DNA of 64,000 nt from UBA1181 sp963619325 (GTDB lineage: Bacteria > Bacteroidota > Bacteroidia > Bacteroidales > Paludibacteraceae), in NCBI GenBank assembly GCA_963619325.1, contig CAVEVQ010000001.1, positions 1 to 64,000 on the forward strand, given 5' to 3'. A program made the position numbers and the translations under genes. Under the pieces are notes generated by a model that did not search any database, was not told where the DNA came from, and saw nothing but the letters and a program-made list of their open reading frames with translations. The first letter of the stretch is position 1. Every line of letters starts with the position of its first letter. Of this stretch, positions 35,052-42,429 are shown piece after piece.

Positions 35052-35834
35052 ATGCGAAAAGGTTTATTAATATTAGCAACTTTATCTGTCATATCATTGA
35101 GTCCTTCCGCACTGGCCCGGCCGGCGAGAAAAAGCTCCGATGCACAAATGACAGAGAAAGACTCTGCTAGCTATGCTGTCGGCGTGGCATTCGGACAGAG
35201 TGTTCGTGAGAACCTACAGCGTTTGCCTGGAGGTCCCTACAACGAGACATTGATGATGGAGGGACTGACAAAAGCGTTTAGCCAGAACGACACTGCTTCA
35301 ATGATAATTCTTCCTTCTCAAGCGCAAACATTCTTTACCGCATATCTAAAAAAAGTTCAAGAAGAGGCGGCAAAAAAGGCACAAGCAGAGGGCATCGCCT
35401 TCTTGGAATCCAACAAAACGAAGCCGGGGGTGATGACCACCAACAGCGGATTGCAGTACTTGGTGCTGACTCAAGGGAAAAGCGATGTTAGACCGAGCGC
35501 AACCGACAAAGTAAGGGTTCACTATCACGGGACTTTGATTGATGGAACTGTTTTTGACAGTTCTATCGACAGAGGTCAACCTATCGAGTTTGAGCTGAAT
35601 CGAGTAATCAAAGGGTGGACAGAAGGATTACAGTTGATGACTGTCGGATCAAAATTCCGTTTCTTTATACCTCAGGAGCTTGGTTACGGCGCACGTCAAG
35701 CAGGATCGATTCCTCCATACTCGACATTGATTTTCGACGTTGAGCTTTTGGATGTGGGAAAACCAACCACGGAGCAAGGTGCTAACAACAGTCCGAAATT
35801 TCAATTTCCAACGTATCAAAAAAGCGGTAAATAA
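35052..35834 (+). CDS. FKBP-type peptidyl-prolyl isomerase, periplasmic
   Basis: 260 residues with a signal peptide (MRKGLLILATLSVISLSPSALA, likely cleavage near 22). Helical FkpA-like N-domain (about 35-110), then FKBP domain with VRVHYHGTLIDGTVFDSSID, VIKGWTEGLQLMTVGSKF and IPQELGYGAR. A Pro/Gln/Lys-rich tail follows the domain. A likely periplasmic folding helper. It lies 22 bp after the cytoplasmic homologue, so the two are probably co-transcribed. Confidence 0.95.
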   Translation: MRKGLLILATLSVISLSPSALARPARKSSDAQMTEKDSASYAVGVAFGQSVRENLQRLPGGPYNETLMMEGLTKAFSQNDTASMIILPSQAQTFFTAYLKKVQEEAAKKAQAEGIAFLESNKTKPGVMTTNSGLQYLVLTQGKSDVRPSATDKVRVHYHGTLIDGTVFDSSIDRGQPIEFELNRVIKGWTEGLQLMTVGSKFRFFIPQELGYGARQAGSIPPYSTLIFDVELLDVGKPTTEQGANNSPKFQFPTYQKSGK

Positions 35835-35876
35835 GCCCAATATTAGAAGAATATCAAGAATATAAACAGAATAGAA

Positions 35877-36629
35877 ATGAAGAAATTATCCTTAATGGCA
35901 GTGGCTGTGGCTTCTGTCGGATTCATGGCCTCATGTGGTTGTGACGTTGAAAACACAAAGATTGTATCACACATTGACACAGCCTCATACGCTTTAGGTT
36001 TGAACCAAGGTTCAATGATGAAACAACAGCTTGAAACGCTACCAGGACAAAAAATCAATGCTAAAGCCTTCCTAAAAGGATACATCGCAGCGATGAATGC
36101 CGACTCTGCCAACATCACAATGGACGAAGAGGAGTGCGTCAAAGTACTCCAAAAATACTTTGCAGAATTGGATTCTATCCGCCGCGATGATATGCAGAAA
36201 GAAGCAATCCGTACAAAACTACAAGCAGATAGCGCATTAAGTGCCAATAAAGCCAAAGAAGGCGTTGTCGTTACAGAAAGCGGTTTGCAATACCGTGTTA
36301 TTGCAGAGGGAACAGGAGTTCAACCAACAATAGAAGACACTGTCGTTGTATTGTACACGGGAAAGACAATCGACGGGAAAGTATTTGATTCAACAGACCT
36401 CCGCAATGGACAACCAGCGACTTTCCCTCTGAGAGGTAACATTCAAGGTTTTGCAGAAGGTGTTCAACTAATGAAAGAAGGCTCAAAATATGAGTTTTTG
36501 TTGCCATCTGAGTTGGCATACGGAGAAAGAGGTGCCGGACCGGAGATTAAGCCGAACTCAGCATTATTCTTCGAAGTTGAATTGGTGAAAGTACTTCCTG
36601 CTAAGCAAGAAAATCAAAAAAAGAAATAA
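35877..36629 (+). CDS. FKBP-type peptidyl-prolyl isomerase, lipoprotein
   Basis: 250 residues. The signal peptide ends in a lipobox (GFMASC, Cys 20), so it is predicted to be lipid anchored. The Mip/FkpA-type N-domain begins HIDTASYALGLNQGSMMKQ; the FKBP domain includes VVVLYTGKTIDGKVFDST, NIQGFAEGVQLMKEGSKYEF and LPSELAYGERG. The VLYTG segment replaces the more usual VHYTG. It is the third FKBP gene of the array and is followed by a terminator. Confidence 0.95.
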   Translation: MKKLSLMAVAVASVGFMASCGCDVENTKIVSHIDTASYALGLNQGSMMKQQLETLPGQKINAKAFLKGYIAAMNADSANITMDEEECVKVLQKYFAELDSIRRDDMQKEAIRTKLQADSALSANKAKEGVVVTESGLQYRVIAEGTGVQPTIEDTVVVLYTGKTIDGKVFDSTDLRNGQPATFPLRGNIQGFAEGVQLMKEGSKYEFLLPSELAYGERGAGPEIKPNSALFFEVELVKVLPAKQENQKKK

Positions 36630-36655
36630 CGAACAACTACAAATCCAACAAGAGA

Positions 36656-36687
36656 GGGAGTGGCGATTAAAGCTGCTCCCTTTTTTT
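36656..36687 (+). terminator. Terminator of the FKBP operon
   Basis: GGGAG and CTCCC, with further GC pairing inside, form a stem followed by seven T, about 27 bp after the third FKBP stop. Confidence 0.8.
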
Positions 36688-36758
36688 CAATACAATATAA
36701 TAGAATAAAAAACTTGACAATTTGATAAGAAAAAGTGTCATATCATAGAAAAACAATT

Positions 36759-36766
36759 TATATTTG
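36759..36766 (+). promoter_or_regulatory. TAnnTTTG -7 promoter box for the Lrp/AsnC gene
   Basis: TATATTTG, 22 bp upstream of the ATG at 36789. The flanking GTGTCATATCATA and TGTGTCAGATTGT segments share GTGTCA and could be autoregulatory sites. Confidence 0.5.
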
Positions 36767-36788
36767 TGTCAGATTGTAAACTTAAAAT

Positions 36789-37247
36789 ATGGATAAAATA
36801 GATGACTTAGACCGAGATATCTTGATGATTATAACCAAGAATGCTCGAATTCCATTTAAGGATGTAGCGGCTGAGTGTGGAGTGTCAAGAGCAGCCATCC
36901 ATCAGCGGGTACAGCACTTATTTGATTTGGGGGTTATAATCGGGTCTGGATACCATGTCAACCCTAAAATCCTAGGCTATCAGACATGTACCTACATAGG
37001 TATCAAGTTGGAAAAGGGGTCTATGTACACGGAGGTAGTACCCGAGTTGGAGAAAATTCCGGAAATCGTAGAGTGCCACTTTACAACAGGGCCCTACACA
37101 ATGATGATTAAACTCTACGCAAGAGACAACGAACACTTGATGCAGCTATTGAATGGTAAGATTCAGAGTATCAAGGGCGTGTCTGCAACGGAAACGCTGA
37201 TTTGCTTAGAGCAGAGCATAAAAAGAGAGTTGCCAATATCTCTCTAA
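36789..37247 (+). CDS. Lrp/AsnC family transcriptional regulator
   Basis: 152 residues, the normal length. N-terminal helix-turn-helix (about 4-50, DDLDRDILMIITKNARIPFKDVAAECGVSR followed by AAIHQRVQHLF) and a C-terminal RAM ligand-binding domain (about 66-145, TYIGIKLEKGSM and ECHFTTGPYTMMIKLYARD). Such proteins respond to amino acids or related ligands and form octamers. It is monocistronic, with its own promoter box and terminator. Targets unknown. Confidence 0.94.
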   Translation: MDKIDDLDRDILMIITKNARIPFKDVAAECGVSRAAIHQRVQHLFDLGVIIGSGYHVNPKILGYQTCTYIGIKLEKGSMYTEVVPELEKIPEIVECHFTTGPYTMMIKLYARDNEHLMQLLNGKIQSIKGVSATETLICLEQSIKRELPISL

Positions 37248-37287
37248 AAAACACTCCGAGAAGGAGGTTATTCTCATGTCCTTAGAA

Positions 37288-37319
37288 GGGTCAGTATCAA
37301 ATTGATACTGACCCTTTTT
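37288..37319 (+). terminator. Terminator of the Lrp/AsnC gene
   Basis: A perfect stem (GGGTCAGTATC with GATACTGACCC) with a short AAATT loop and a following T-run, 41 bp after the stop codon. Confidence 0.9.
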
Positions 37320-37356
37320 CACACATCCAAAAGATATTTTATTGTTCCATAAATTG

Positions 37357-37390
37357 AAAAAAAAGAGTAGCAGAATCATCTCCGCTACTC
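37357..37390 (-). terminator. Terminator overlapping the end of the 51-residue gene
   Basis: On the minus strand GAGTAGC and GCTACTC form a 7-bp stem with a 12-nt loop and a run of eight T. The stop codon of the small gene lies in the first arm. Confidence 0.75.
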
Positions 37391-37540
37391 CAAACTATAC
37401 ATTTCATCTACTGTAATAGTACATTTTTCACCGCTATCATTCGGCTTACTCGTGGCACTGCTTATGCCTGCCTGTGCTATCATAAGCAATCCCACCAAAA
37501 TAGCAATCATCATGGCGATATTTCGCTTGACTCTCTGCAT
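37385..37540 (-). CDS. Possible 51-residue exported peptide
   Basis: A short frame with a strong signal-like N-terminus (MQRVKRNIAMMIAILVGLLM, then IAQAGISSA) and a short hydrophilic end containing one Cys. It has a terminator overlapping its stop codon, which supports a real transcript. It starts 12 bp after the T9SS-sorted protein gene ends, so it may be co-transcribed. No family recognised; it could also be non-coding. Confidence 0.45.
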   Translation of the reverse strand: MQRVKRNIAMMIAILVGLLMIAQAGISSATSKPNDSGEKCTITVDEMYSLE

Positions 37541-37552
37541 ATCCCAAAAGTT

Positions 37553-38068
37553 CTATTTTTTAGAGAATTTCAAATATGACTTTTCAACCTCCAACAAATA
37601 AATACCAGACTTCATCGTACTTGCATCGATTTCTGCACCATTTTGGGTTTTACCTGTCTTAACAATGCCACCTCCCAAATTGTAGATTGTATAAGCAAAA
37701 TCTCCTTGTAAATCAGTTTGCAAAGAGAAGTTATCCTCCACAGGATTAGGATAAACAGCTACAGCAGGTGAGGCTGCAAGAACCTTCTCTTCACCTAATC
37801 CAGAGACCTCTATTGTTGAGAAAACTATCTTATTAACCTTGCTAAGCGCATTCGATGCAACACTTGCCCCGTCTCCCGTTACATCTACAACAATATTATC
37901 GTCTGAAAAATACATCTTTCCACCATCATACATTGTATATGTCTGTGTACCCGTCGACAATTCCATAGTTACCTTAGTGGCAGTTCCTGCACTAGCAGAC
38001 AATACAGTCAGCGCTGACAACGCACCTCCCAATATTTTTACTACTAACCTCTTACTTTTCATATCCAT
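37553..38068 (-). CDS. Secreted protein with T9SS type A sorting domain
   Basis: 171 residues from the ATG at 38068; the longer frame starts with GTG. The signal peptide (SKRLVVKILGGALSALTVLSASA) is followed by a short domain of about 70 residues (TKVTMELSTGTQTYTMYDGGKMYFSDD) that is common in small Bacteroidales surface proteins, and then a type IX secretion system C-terminal sorting domain: VYPNPVEDNFSLQ, AYTIYNLGGGIVKTGKT, and MKSGIYLLEVEKSYLKFSKK. The protein would cross the outer membrane through T9SS and be cell-surface anchored or released. Function unknown. Confidence 0.87.
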   Translation of the reverse strand: MDMKSKRLVVKILGGALSALTVLSASAGTATKVTMELSTGTQTYTMYDGGKMYFSDDNIVVDVTGDGASVASNALSKVNKIVFSTIEVSGLGEEKVLAASPAVAVYPNPVEDNFSLQTDLQGDFAYTIYNLGGGIVKTGKTQNGAEIDASTMKSGIYLLEVEKSYLKFSKK

Positions 38069-38256
38069 CAGATTTAAAAAGTTAATACTTTGTTTACCAA
38101 GCACTTTTTCTTTTGTGCTCGATAAAATTATTGATAGCAGAGGGTTAGAAATACTTATTTCAATGAAAGAGATTTATTTCCGTCAGAATTGCCTTTTTTT
38201 TCATTTACAGACAATTTTAGGACAATATTCTTCAGCGAACGAAGGAAGAAACGCAA

Positions 38257-38289
38257 AAGTGCCTCACAAAAAATATTGCGAGGCACTTT
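38257..38289 (-). terminator. Terminator of the pectate lyase gene
   Basis: AAAGTGCCTC and GAGGCACTTT form a 10-bp stem downstream of the pectate lyase stop (38312), with a short T-run. Confidence 0.75.
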
Positions 38290-38311
38290 CAAAGACTTGA
38301 TATTAACGTCC

Positions 38312-39859
38312 TTACTTAACAACTACCCTTTGCACAGCATCTTTTGTACGCACAACATAAACGCCATGAAGAGAACCATTCATCAACGTAACATCACGCC
38401 CAAAGAGATCGAATATTTTACAATCTCCATCGGTATGAATATGACCTTCATTGACATACAATCCATAGACACGAGCATTTTGCACATCTGAGGGTGTTGC
38501 ATACGGAGGTGTTTCTACCTGTGTTATACCCTCCGAAAAATGATAGCCAAGTGCCTTATATGTTCCATTTGTTTCAGCAAATCCTGCAGGATTAGGACTT
38601 CCATCTGCATTTCTCCACTCCGTATGGAAGTCGCTTCCCATAGAAGGGACTACAAGAGTCATAAACTCAGAATCCGACATAGTGACTACAGTGCCAAGTT
38701 TAGAACCATTCTCCATCGTCGTTTGATCTTTTGCGTAGTAATACTTGCTATTGTAGTAAACTGAATTTGTCATTGAACCCACGAACTTATCGTTACTCAC
38801 CTTTATGCCTTTAGCATTAAGAGAAGAAACATTGTCCGTATTTATGTATGAGATGACATTATCGAATTCTGTCACAGTATCTGTACAACGATAAAGTGAA
38901 AAGTTTGGTTTTCCATTTCCGCCGACACCGTTGTTGTAGGATGTACAATTTTTTAGACTACCAAGCTTTGGATTGTTGTTATCTGTGAAACCACAATTGA
39001 GATTCTCAAAAGCGAGACAATTTTCAACAATATGCGCTGATCCTATACCTGACCCTCCGAGTTTGAACCCATTTCCATCACAATCACCATACCCTTCACC
39101 AAACTCTGTAAAGCCATTCCTGAAAGCGATACAATTTCTGAGTGTCACGACACCAATGGGTCCAGTCTCTTTTTTCGCATACAAGTCCCACCCATCATCC
39201 GAATTGTTGTATGACAAACATCCATCAAAAATGTTTCCTTCACCACAAGTTAGCTTAGCGGCGAACCCATCGGCGTTTTCCATAGTTGCATTATCGCAGT
39301 TGTTCTTTGAAGTGCAGTTTTTCACAATGTTGTTGGAGGGCCAATCAGCCAAGGAAGACGCATCTGTTCTATAACGAGAAATCTGAAGTCCGGTGTCTTG
39401 ATTGTCGTTGAATAACATCATTTCAATAATGTTGTTGCTACCAGAAAGTAACATTCCATTGTCTGCCGCTTTCTTTATTTCAAAGCCATAGAACCTCCAA
39501 TAGTTTCCATCAAGTACAACTCCACGCTTTGTTCCATCTGCCTCTCCTTGATTTGAAAAATCCCATACAACCTTTGCATTAGGATATGCCATAATCGTCT
39601 TGTAGCCCGAAGCAGTTCCTGAGTTATTCTGATCAATTAGAATCATCTCACCAAACTCGTAAGTACCCTCAAGAAGATAGATTGTTCCTCCCGCTGACAC
39701 ATTAGTGATTGCGTTGACAACACTTGTTGGCGAACTCATAGAAGTGCCATCTCCATCTCCATTAGGAGAACAAAAGATATCAGAAGAAACTGATGCAGAA
39801 ACGTCAACCGCCACCCCAAGGAGCAGAGTCGACACAAATAAATCTTTTAGTTTAAGCAT
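38312..39859 (-). CDS. Secreted pectate lyase-like protein (PL9 type)
   Basis: 515 residues from the ATG at 39859; the upstream frame begins before the promoter box. Signal peptide (LKLKDLFVSTLLLGVAVDVSA). The rest is a right-handed parallel beta-helix. Motifs match polysaccharide lyase family 9: ENADGFAAKL and NNSDDGWDLYAKK for the calcium-binding Asp cluster and GNGFKLGGSG for the catalytic Lys. These enzymes cut polygalacturonate by beta-elimination. The C-terminus (GLYVNEGHIHTDGDCKIFDLFGRD and then HGVYVVRTKDAVQRVVVK) resembles a T9SS sorting tail. It suggests plant-fibre degradation. No other pectin genes are nearby. Confidence 0.88.
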   Translation of the reverse strand: MLKLKDLFVSTLLLGVAVDVSASVSSDIFCSPNGDGDGTSMSSPTSVVNAITNVSAGGTIYLLEGTYEFGEMILIDQNNSGTASGYKTIMAYPNAKVVWDFSNQGEADGTKRGVVLDGNYWRFYGFEIKKAADNGMLLSGSNNIIEMMLFNDNQDTGLQISRYRTDASSLADWPSNNIVKNCTSKNNCDNATMENADGFAAKLTCGEGNIFDGCLSYNNSDDGWDLYAKKETGPIGVVTLRNCIAFRNGFTEFGEGYGDCDGNGFKLGGSGIGSAHIVENCLAFENLNCGFTDNNNPKLGSLKNCTSYNNGVGGNGKPNFSLYRCTDTVTEFDNVISYINTDNVSSLNAKGIKVSNDKFVGSMTNSVYYNSKYYYAKDQTTMENGSKLGTVVTMSDSEFMTLVVPSMGSDFHTEWRNADGSPNPAGFAETNGTYKALGYHFSEGITQVETPPYATPSDVQNARVYGLYVNEGHIHTDGDCKIFDLFGRDVTLMNGSLHGVYVVRTKDAVQRVVVK

Positions 39860-39937
39860 AAAAAATGGTTTTGTAAGTAATATGATAATTTGACAAATAA
39901 AGATTAAAGACCCAACAATAGTCTTCCTCTTTATCTG

Positions 39938-39945
39938 CAAAAATA
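39938..39945 (-). promoter_or_regulatory. TAnnTTTG -7 promoter box for the pectate lyase gene
   Basis: Minus-strand TATTTTTG, 79 bp upstream of the ATG at 39859. It lies inside the longer open frame, supporting the shorter start. Confidence 0.45.
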
Positions 39946-40130
39946 GGATAATTTTCAACTATTCGGAGGAAATGATAGGGGGAAATATATCTTTAATCCG
40001 CAGAAAATCTTTCATCATCTTAGGTAAGTTTATCAACATAGCTATGTGTTTGTAAGTTTTTGTTTATCAGACACCTTATTTTATAAATGTTATTGCGAAA
40101 ATATGGTAAAACACTAAGTATACTTTTGTC

Positions 40131-40160
40131 TTTGACAAAGTAAAAAAAATAATACCTTTG
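40131..40160 (+). promoter_or_regulatory. Promoter of the GT2 gene
   Basis: TTTG at 40131-40134 and TACCTTTG at 40153-40160, 18 bp apart: a near-perfect match to the Bacteroidota -33/-7 consensus. Transcription would start near 40167, which makes the TTG at 40169 unlikely as start and favours ATG 40193. Confidence 0.65.
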
Positions 40161-40192
40161 CCAAACGATTGAATTATGTACAAAAACAAATT

Positions 40193-41011
40193 ATGTATCA
40201 AGTTACAGCTTCTATTGTTATATATAAGCCAGACATTGAGGAATTGTTGGCAACAATCAGATCCTTCCTTTCAACTAAATTGTCTATCTTGCTTGTAATA
40301 ATAGACAATTCTCCCAATAAAGAGGCAGAAAAAGCAATTCCTAAAAATGATAAGATAGAATATCACTATATGGGAGAAAATATTGGATTTGGCAAAGGTC
40401 ACAACTATGCCATTCAACAGATTAAAGGGCTGACTCCATACCATTTAGTATTAAATCCAGACGTCGAATTCACAAGTGGAGTTATAGAAACCTTAATTGA
40501 TTATTTAAGAAATCATGCAAAAGCAGGAGTTGTCGCACCTACCGTCTACGAACCCAACGAAGAAGGAGAAAAAGCAGACTCGTGTAGAGAATTGCCAAGC
40601 CCATTCACATTAATTAATAGAAAGTTGAGACATTCGTCTGCGAAAGACTTATATCTAAAACAGATTAGTGTCAAGCCATTCTCTTCCCCTTGGATTTCTG
40701 GTTGCTTTATGCTTTTCAGAGTACAAGCACTTGAAGAAGTTGGTTTTTTTGACGACCGCTATTTTATGTATTTTGAGGATGTTGATTTATCTCGTAGGAT
40801 CCACAACAAAGGTTGGGAAGTCGTGTGCGTGCCGACTGTTAGCATTAATCACATAGCACATCGAGAATCATCACACTCTACGAAGTTACTGAAAATCCAT
40901 TTAATATCCGCAATTAAATATTTTAATAAATGGGGGTGGTTCTTTGACAAGGAAAGAAGCACAATAAACAAAGAATGTGCAAAGAAATTCATCCAGTCTA
41001 CAAATAATTGA
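40193..41011 (+). CDS. GT2 family glycosyltransferase
   Basis: 272 residues from the ATG at 40193. GT-A fold: TASIVIYKPDIEELLATI, VIIDNSPN, then VLNPDVEF (the metal-binding DXD-like segment) and the late MYFEDVDLSRRIHNKGW acceptor block typical of rhamnosyl- or galactofuranosyl-type transferases in polysaccharide synthesis. No membrane helix. It converges with a second GT2 gene at 41206 on the opposite strand. Likely cell-surface polysaccharide synthesis; no other polysaccharide genes surround it. Confidence 0.9.
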   Translation: MYQVTASIVIYKPDIEELLATIRSFLSTKLSILLVIIDNSPNKEAEKAIPKNDKIEYHYMGENIGFGKGHNYAIQQIKGLTPYHLVLNPDVEFTSGVIETLIDYLRNHAKAGVVAPTVYEPNEEGEKADSCRELPSPFTLINRKLRHSSAKDLYLKQISVKPFSSPWISGCFMLFRVQALEEVGFFDDRYFMYFEDVDLSRRIHNKGWEVVCVPTVSINHIAHRESSHSTKLLKIHLISAIKYFNKWGWFFDKERSTINKECAKKFIQSTNN

Positions 41012-41035
41012 AATCTATAAAATTCCCCCTGCAAG

Positions 41036-41112
41036 GATAACGTCCCCCCTCATGCCGTCGTAAGTCCGACGGATAAAGGTCTCCCCTTCCTCGTGGCATA
41101 GATAGACGACCT
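41036..41112. repeat. GC-rich structured intergenic element, candidate dispersed repeat
   Basis: Between two converging glycosyltransferase genes lies a short segment far richer in G and C than its surroundings. It contains a perfect CCGTCG/CGACGG hairpin (6-nt loop) enclosed by ATGCC/GGCAT arms and several C-runs. Its composition and position resemble repeated non-coding elements of Bacteroidota. Only one copy is in this window, so repetition is inference. Confidence 0.4.
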
Positions 41113-41205
41113 CCCCCAATTAATTTCTTTTTCATTTTCGTGTGTAAATTGGGACATCGCCATACTTTGTTGTGAGTCAAACAAGATCAGACAAAGATAT
41201 GTATG

Positions 41206-41931
41206 TTACAACCGAACCAAGCGGATAAGACTTAGTAGGATAAACCAACGATAGCGAATTTTAAACCATAAAGACGTATGACGTTCCCCTATTCCACCAT
41301 TTGTAATATTACGATCATGACGTCTATAATACATTAAAGTTTGATTTATGAATTTAAATTTATAATGTTTCAATGACACCAAACCAATCCAAAGGTCATG
41401 ACCTACACCATACTTAGGAAAAGGTAAAACCTTTTCCATCACCTCACTTCTGAACGCCATACAACAACCATAAAACGCTGGCTTATAGATATTGTAAAGA
41501 ATACTCGTCTTAAATTTTCTATATTTTGAAAAAAAAGATTTTTCTAAAACATTCATCTCAGAATCAACAACCTCACTATCAGACATAACAACATCATACT
41601 CTTCTAATAGCTTCTTCATAACCTCTACCTTATTAGATTTCCAAACGTCATCTTGATCCGATAAGAAAATCAAATCTCCCTTTGAATGTCTGATTGCATT
41701 TTCAAAATTGGAAGTCGTATAGTCTATCATAAATTTCCCCTTACTCTTTGAATGTTCAAAAATCTTGATCCTTTCGTCATTTAAGGATTTTATTATTTCT
41801 AAAGTATTGTCTGTAGATCCATCATCCGACACAATAACTTCATCATTTTCCTTCATTTGATTCAGAATTGACACCAACTGCTCCTTTATGTATTTCTCAC
41901 CATTATATGTCGCCATGCATACAGATATCAT
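41206..41931 (-). CDS. GT2 family glycosyltransferase
   Basis: 241 residues. ISVCMATYNGEKYIKEQLVSI, VIVSDDGSTDNTLEII and DLIFLSDQDDVWK are typical of the GT2 rhamnosyltransferase-like group (DDGST plus DQDD). The C-terminal YYRRHDRNITNGGIGERH is also common there. No membrane segment until the extreme C-terminus (about residues 228-238). Likely adds a sugar in surface polysaccharide synthesis; acceptor unknown. Confidence 0.9.
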   Translation of the reverse strand: MISVCMATYNGEKYIKEQLVSILNQMKENDEVIVSDDGSTDNTLEIIKSLNDERIKIFEHSKSKGKFMIDYTTSNFENAIRHSKGDLIFLSDQDDVWKSNKVEVMKKLLEEYDVVMSDSEVVDSEMNVLEKSFFSKYRKFKTSILYNIYKPAFYGCCMAFRSEVMEKVLPFPKYGVGHDLWIGLVSLKHYKFKFINQTLMYYRRHDRNITNGGIGERHTSLWFKIRYRWFILLSLIRLVRL

Positions 41932-41973
41932 ATTCTATAGTTTTATGTCTTTATACCTTTTTACTTGGTTGAT

Positions 41974-42180
41974 TCATAGAATCTTAAAATAATGACGAAT
42001 ATAAGAATCAACAAGACACGAATCCAAGGTCTGAGTAAGACCAACGATTCCATCCAACTTCAATTCCAACTTCAACTGTTTACCTGCATACGAAAATTCT
42101 ACACCAGAAATAGTGGCAATCTTGGCTATACACGAAGAAGCATAAGCCAATGGGAAAGACAGTATAAGCAGTTTTCTCAT
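41974..42180 (-). CDS. Possible small exported protein
   Basis: 68 residues with a signal-peptide-like start (MRKLLILSFPLAYASSCIA) and a hydrophilic/beta-rich remainder. A TAnnTTTG box (TAAATTTG, 42201-42208 on the minus strand) lies 21 bp upstream. It borders the inverted-repeat element at 42263. No family recognised; it could be a remnant of a longer gene. Confidence 0.3.
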   Translation of the reverse strand: MRKLLILSFPLAYASSCIAKIATISGVEFSYAGKQLKLELKLDGIVGLTQTLDSCLVDSYIRHYFKIL

Positions 42181-42200
42181 TACAACAAAGTACCAAAGTG

Positions 42201-42208
42201 CAAATTTA
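42201..42208 (-). promoter_or_regulatory. TAnnTTTG box upstream of the 68-residue frame
   Basis: Minus-strand TAAATTTG; only a weak -33 region. Predicts a short leader for the small frame at 41974-42180. Confidence 0.35.
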
Positions 42209-42262
42209 AAATAATTGTATGAGATAATGCAGATTTTTGATTAGGGTATTTTTAATCCATGT

Positions 42263-42421
42263 CGGTCATTAGAGAATGACTTCGCGACGCACAAAGTCCG
42301 GACGACCAAGGCGTGCGTGAACCTCATATCATGGCGTACAACTTTATGATTCTCTTCCGTCATGCCCCGGTCAAATCCAAAATTCACCCTACCTTATGAA
42401 GCCAAATTCCTCTAATGACCG
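42263..42421. mobile_element. 159-bp element with 12-bp perfect terminal inverted repeats (MITE-like)
   Basis: The ends are CGGTCATTAGAG (42263-42274) and CTCTAATGACCG (42410-42421), perfect inverted repeats; one more T/A pair extends each. The interior is more GC-rich than its surroundings and encodes no transposase. Short TTAGGGT motifs flank both sides (42241 and 42423), possibly a target-site duplication. A 40-codon minus-strand frame (42241-42363, starting MTEENHKVVRHDM) runs through one end. The layout fits a miniature inverted-repeat element; whether it is repeated in the genome cannot be seen here. Confidence 0.55.
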
Positions 42422-42429
42422 ATTTAGGG

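Larger units (their letters stand above)
39860..40192. other. Intergenic region with divergent promoters
   Basis: About 330 bases without a gene between the divergent pectate lyase and GT2 genes. It is AT-rich and contains a minus-strand TAnnTTTG box at 39938-39945 (TATTTTTG) for the lyase and a plus-strand promoter at 40131-40160 for the GT2 gene. Nothing else structured was seen. Confidence 0.6.

Noticed and set aside
42241..42363. 40-codon frame MTEENHKVVRHDM... as a gene
   Set aside because: It runs across one end of the inverted-repeat element and has no ribosome site or family; it is better explained as part of the repeat.
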